This document shows positions 61,701 to 64,000 of a DNA stretch of 64,000 nt, one piece after another. This stretch comes from Crocodylus rhombifer (taxonomy: Eukaryota; Chordata; Crocodylia; Crocodylidae): positions 62,001-126,000 of the forward strand of contig JAVSML010000048.1 in NCBI GenBank assembly GCA_038503035.1, read 5' to 3'. The position numbers and the translations under genes were made by a program. The notes below the pieces were generated by a model that was given only the letters and a program-made list of their open reading frames with translations, was not told the DNA's origin and did not search any database. Within the stretch, counting starts at the first letter, position 1, and each line of letters begins with the position of its first letter.

Positions 61701-62328
61701 GTGACCTCAGAAAGGGAATTCTGTGCACACAGAGAGAATGTAGCTCCTGAAGCAAGGCCAGACTGACAGCATGGAGGGGCAGACTCTCCAGGACCAAGAG
61801 ATCCAATCCTGCTGTTTGCTCCATAAGCCCTTCTTCTTACAGGATGCTTAGCTGGAAATGCCATAAGGTGATCCTTGCAGTCTTTTCCAGAACTCCCACA
61901 CTCTGGGAGAATGCAATTTGCTCCTAATTCACCCAACATAAGAAAAGAGCTCCTATATTCTTCCTGGAAACATTTAAAAGTGTACAGTATAGGATTTAAA
62001 TATCATTTACGTAGCATCATTAGAAGTTACTCTATAAACCAAAAGAGATTGTTCATACAGTGTCTCTGAATGTATGGTCTGATCCACGCTATCCAACAAT
62101 TTACTAGAGTTTGAATATGCAAATATAAAGCACTTGCTTTTAGCATAATGTACTAAAATTAACCCAAATCTTCATTTCTTTAGCTTTCAATAACCACACA
62201 TCTATCCATTTCTTACCACTTATTTCCAACTCTGCCCAATGTGATTTCTTTCCATTTGCTGCTTCTTCTGAGGACATAATTGTGTACATCCTCCGTGGAT
62301 CAGGTGGATCGTACTTTTCCTTGGGCAT
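43499..62328 (-). CDS. CNOT6: CNOT6, CCR4-NOT deadenylase catalytic subunit (complete coding set, 11 exons)
   Basis: Exons, in transcript order: 62328-62217, 59962-59776, 55692-55607, 53897-53793, 53694-53626, 51104-50947, 50449-50295, 48520-48366, 47553-47323, 45791-45589, 43711-43499. All junctions are GT/AG and in phase; the sum is 1674 bases, 557 codons plus TAG, the usual CNOT6 length. The enzyme removes poly(A) tails from mRNA as part of the cytoplasmic CCR4-NOT complex. Residues about 52-165 form leucine-rich repeats that bind CNOT7/8; about 187-557 form the exonuclease-endonuclease-phosphatase domain, with N195 (CYNVL), E240, D412/N414 (ADLN), D491 and H531 (SDH) all present. CNOT6L is excluded by CNOT6-type segments such as PFELGKL, STEQPPPRSW and NIIDKASRSLK. 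The first exon opens two bases before the ATG after an acceptor, so 5' exon(s) lie beyond 64000; an upstream start there, as in CNOT6L, is possible. Confidence 0.97.
43712..45588 (-). other. CNOT6 last intron, with a hAT-like element
   Basis: AT-rich intron. A T16-18 tract lies near 44325-44343. A short inverted-repeat element sits at 45260-45505. Confidence 0.8.
45260..45505. mobile_element. short inverted-repeat element in CNOT6 intron
   Basis: The left end CTAGAGCGGGGTGACAAAT and the right end, on the other strand, CTAGGACGGGGGTGTTGGAC, match loosely. The interior is GC-rich against the AT-rich intron, as for inserted DNA. Confidence 0.4.
45589..45791 (-). CDS. CNOT6: CNOT6 coding exon 10
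   Basis: Encodes VVEYLSTGGVETNHKDFKEL through MPYTNYTFDFK, phase 0 at its end. Acceptor CCTGTTAATAG, donor TTCAAG|GTTAGA. Confidence 0.95.
47323..47553 (-). CDS. CNOT6: CNOT6 coding exon 9, DLN catalytic motif
   Basis: Encodes GKPHLGMEKQLVLVANAHMH through IPLVLCADLNSLPDSG with D412 and N414. The internal NIIDKASRSLKPGVSGELGT is CNOT6-type and is the most variable stretch between paralogues. Donor TCTG|GTAAGA. Confidence 0.95.
48366..48520 (-). CDS. CNOT6: CNOT6 coding exon 8
   Basis: Encodes FTLVQKHTVEFNQLAMANSE and VMTKDNIGVAVLLELRKELI. Acceptor TGTTCTTTCAG, donor TCAT|GTAAGT. Confidence 0.95.
49585..49690 (+). mobile_element. CR1 LINE 3' tail in CNOT6 intron
   Basis: GGGATGATCTAGTTGGGGAT, GGGGCTGGACTAGATGACCT, TTCCAACCCTCA and GTGATTCTATGAAA give an unmistakable CR1 3' end on the + strand, antisense to CNOT6. 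Confidence 0.9.
50295..50449 (-). CDS. CNOT6: CNOT6 coding exon 7, catalytic Glu
   Basis: Opens with the metal-binding glutamate E240 (EVETEQYYSFF) and continues through ERGYNGFFSPKSRARTMSEQ and KHVDGCAIFFKTE. Donor GAAAA|GTAAGT. Confidence 0.95.
50947..51104 (-). CDS. CNOT6: CNOT6 coding exon 6, start of nuclease domain
   Basis: Encodes LFSVMCYNVLCDKYATRQLY and continues to SCNADIISLQ. N195 lies in CYNVL. Acceptor TTGTTCTGCAG, donor CTTCAG|GTAAAA, phase 0. Confidence 0.95.
51105..53625 (-). other. CNOT6 intron 5
   Basis: Intron with no other gene seen. It includes the 32-bp tandem duplication. The + strand frame at 52539-52883 has no recognisable feature. Confidence 0.8.
51766..51829. repeat. 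perfect 2-copy tandem duplication of 32 bp
   Basis: The 32-base unit starting GCAAAGCAAATCTTGGGG occurs at 51766-51797 and again identically at 51798-51829, inside the CNOT6 intron between coding exons 5 and 6. Confidence 0.95.
53626..53694 (-). CDS. CNOT6: CNOT6 coding exon 5, linker
   Basis: Encodes STEQPPPRSWIMLQEPDRTR plus PT, the linker between the LRR region and the nuclease domain, 69 bases. Acceptor TGTTCCGATAG, donor ACAG|GTAGCA. Confidence 0.95.
53793..53897 (-). CDS. CNOT6: CNOT6 coding exon 4
   Basis: Encodes NPLTQDILNLYQEPDGTRRL and LNYLLDNLAGTAKR, closing the LRR cap. Acceptor CATGTTTGCAG, donor GAA|GTAAGT. Confidence 0.95.
54528..55178 (+). mobile_element. 5'-truncated CR1 LINE in CNOT6 intron
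   Basis: The + strand encodes the end of CR1 ORF2 in two frames: LEYCIQFWVPHFRRDVDSME (about 54640) and LNLFSLHKRRLRGDLVACYK (about 54780), with a frameshift between near 54730. It closes with GGGGGCTGGACTTGATGATC and a GTGAAAATCTATGAAAT tail. It is antisense to CNOT6 and inactive. Confidence 0.92.
55185..55222 (+). mobile_element. second CR1 tail abutting the first
   Basis: AGGTCCCTTCTGACCCTAG followed by AAACTATGAAACTAA is a different CR1 subfamily tail, the same type as at 9797-9925, directly after the first element. Confidence 0.6.
55607..55692 (-). CDS. CNOT6: CNOT6 coding exon 3, LRR
   Basis: Encodes ELHLNNNLLRVLPFELGKLF and QLQTLGLK. Acceptor TTTTGTGTACAG, donor AAAG|GTTTGC. PFELGKL distinguishes CNOT6 from CNOT6L (PYELGRL). 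Confidence 0.95.
55693..59775 (-). other. CNOT6 intron 2
   Basis: 4.1-kb intron, AT-rich. Apart from a SINE-like stretch at 58150-58215 nothing could be identified. Open frames such as 57516-57776 have no support. Confidence 0.8.
58150..58215 (+). repeat. tRNA-derived SINE head
   Basis: GTGCAGTGGGTTAATGCACT resembles an A box and GGAGACCTGGATTCAAAT a B box (GGTTCAAAT type) at tRNA spacing, as in tRNA-derived SINE heads including MIR. Confidence 0.5.
59776..59962 (-). CDS. CNOT6: CNOT6 coding exon 2, leucine-rich repeats
   Basis: Encodes KVRSLSSSLWSLTHLTALHL, SDNSLSRIPSDIAKLHNL and YLDLSSNKIRSLPAELGN. It has no ATG-initiated open frame of its own, so it is easy to miss. It was found by joining phase 1 to phase 2. 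Acceptor TTCTCTTACAG, donor CTCAG|GTATGT. Confidence 0.95.
59963..62216 (-). other. CNOT6 intron 1 (between coding exons 1 and 2)
   Basis: Intron. The frames near 60920-61939 run on both strands and carry no recognisable protein feature. Confidence 0.75.
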
Positions 62329-62330
62329 TC
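62217..62330 (-). CDS. CNOT6: CNOT6 coding exon 1 (ATG at 62328)
   Basis: Encodes MPKEKYDPPDPRRMYTIMSS and on to ELEISG. It begins after TTATTTGAACAG with two bases, GA, before the ATG, and ends AGTG|GTAAGA in phase 1. In the paralogue CNOT6L an upstream exon adds a few residues before this Met; a similar addition would enter in frame with GGA. Confidence 0.95.
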
Positions 62331-64000
62331 CTGTTCAAATAAGAATGTAAAAGAACAGTTATGTTATACTATTCCATTTGATAAAAATACTACCCTATTC
62401 TGGAGGTATTCTCCCTTTTATGTGGCATGACCCATTTACTCCATGTTATTTCCAGCTCTTCACACCAAAGTAACCCTTTCTCAAGTCATTTGACAAATCT
62501 AAGAAGGGGGCGGGGGGAGCCGATCCTGCCTGAAAGCACACAGACTCCTGTAGCTTCTAAGATTAACAGACTAAGATGCAGGCTGCACACACATACTTGC
62601 ACTAATTTAGCTAAATCTGTCTATAATCTGCCATTAGAATCCCCTATAACATTGCATCTTTCCTTCTGAAAGAAGGAAACTCTTATTTTATCTTGCACCG
62701 TATTGATGAAGCCATCAAAAACTGAAACAAAAAAAGTTGAGGATGACTTGATTAATTAATATGGTCAGGGTTGTTCATTCAAAGTAATGAGAATTAAAAT
62801 TTGGAAATCTTTCACTGAAAAATAAAAAGGAAGCCTCAATGTTATTTTGTCACAAGTTTTTTTAAACTTTTATCATTCTACTCAACGTAGCAAACACTGG
62901 GCATAACAATCACAGAGTATGTTTCAATGGCAAAAGAAAATAAAAATAGTCTGAAAGCCTATCATTCTATTTAATATCTTATTTCATTCAGAATAAAGTT
63001 CCAAACAACACAGTTTTACCGAAAACACTTTTTTCTTACTTGAATGTAGTTTTATAGACCAAATAATTTATCCTAAGAAGCCATGATTCTATGCTTAAAG
63101 AAATCCTGAGGTTTCAAGTTTCTCACTAATTCCTTTGCAAATATATGCTCAGTGCATGAAAATAAAAAGTTGCTAAGCTAAATTACGCTCTCAACAACAT
63201 CTGTACAACCCCACAATCAGTACGTCTGCACAGATATAACTGACTTTGTAATTTACTTAAACAGCTCTGCTGATGCACAAGGAATAGAAAACGGATCATT
63301 TCAATACCTGTAAGGGCTCTACAAAGCTTAGACTACAGAAACTTGTTCATACTTCTGATGTAGCAGATAAAGTGATGAAATACATACACTGGGCAGACTT
63401 AGTGGAGAATGCATTGCCATTCCTATAATCCAGGGTCAATTTTCAAAACTGCTTTTCAAACCTACAGAGGACTACAATGTTGGAATTTAAATCTCTAATT
63501 AGAAACTAAGTGCATTTCAAGGGAATGACTGTGTTTCAAACTGACCTTTTGCTAACAAGTCATGTAAAATTCTGCGCCTTGGGTACTAGAACATCTAGTC
63601 AGTGGCTTGAGACACTTAGGAATCTGTCAGCAGATATTTGGTAACATAGACTGTTATGCTCTATGTAGACTTTAATGTTATGCTTTATCTGTGCAGTATT
63701 GCTGATGTCTTAATCACAACTGTAAACTTGTCATGCTTGCTTGTCAGAAGCCTCGAGTAATAGTTCAAGAAACTTGCACAGCAAAGCCTACTAATTCGCA
63801 CCTTGTTAGAAACAAAAAGTGAAATCTTTTCTCTTTACATAAGTAATCCCCCATAGTCCCAATTAATAAGCATTTAACAGATTTGTAGTGAGGTATTAAT
63901 TCTTACAAAAATATACCATGGTATAGTTATCAAAGTAAAATCCAAGTAAAACTAAATTACAAATACAGTAGCAAAATAAAATGACAATATGCTTTGAAAT
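62331..64000 (-). other. intron upstream of the first CNOT6 coding exon
   Basis: The acceptor at 62331-62333 shows that this is intronic; the 5' exon(s) and promoter are outside the window. No gene or clear repeat seen. Confidence 0.7.

Noticed and set aside
43499..62328. Naming the deadenylase CNOT6L because a CXC chemokine is the neighbour, as in human 4q21
   Set aside because: The residues are CNOT6-type throughout (PFELGKL, STEQPPPRSW, NIIDKASRSLK, C-terminal LPGRR) and the length is 557, not 555.
1..64000. tRNA genes, rRNA, CRISPR arrays, bacterial operons or viral genes
   Set aside because: None seen. The window is vertebrate nuclear DNA, and the only tRNA-like boxes (58150-58215) belong to a SINE.

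Overview
The window is nuclear DNA of an amniote, most probably a crocodilian. The evidence is intron-split vertebrate genes, sparse coding content, several CR1 LINE copies (tail motifs near ATTCTATGA), MIR-type SINE relics, and many short inverted-repeat (hAT-like) elements. A retroposon whose end reads CCTACACCCC also matches, from memory, repeats common in crocodilian and turtle genomes. The order Crocodylia is an inference; no species marker is visible.

Layout. From 1 to about 33.9 kb the DNA is relatively GC-rich, repeat-rich and gene-poor. The only credible gene there is an intronless coding exon (13427-14425, + strand) for a 332-residue protein I do not recognise. It sits directly after a splice acceptor, so a non-coding upstream exon is expected; a TATA-like site plus donor at 11217-11399 is the best candidate. 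Around it lie a 928-bp foldback hAT-like element with a perfect 8-bp target duplication (1143-2070), other inverted-repeat elements, CR1 fragments, MIR relics, and two copies of one retroposon, each framed by a 16-bp target duplication.

From 33.96 to 35.31 kb lies a complete four-exon CXC chemokine gene (+ strand, 99 residues, no ELR motif). From about 39.7 kb to the end of the window the - strand carries CNOT6, the CCR4-type deadenylase catalytic subunit of the CCR4-NOT complex. All 11 coding exons from the ATG at 62328 to the stop at 43499 are present. They join in phase to exactly 557 codons, and the LRR region and nuclease active-site residues are intact. The 3' UTR probably fills much of 39.7-43.5 kb. 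The 5' non-coding exon(s) and promoter lie beyond the right edge.

Main biological point. The chemokine (+) and CNOT6 (-) are convergent neighbours. In human 4q21 CXCL13 (+) and CNOT6L (-) show the same arrangement. CNOT6 and CNOT6L are paralogues, so this locus looks like the second half of an ancient duplicated CNOT6/CXC-chemokine block, whose chemokine is absent beside human CNOT6 on 5q35 as I recall it.
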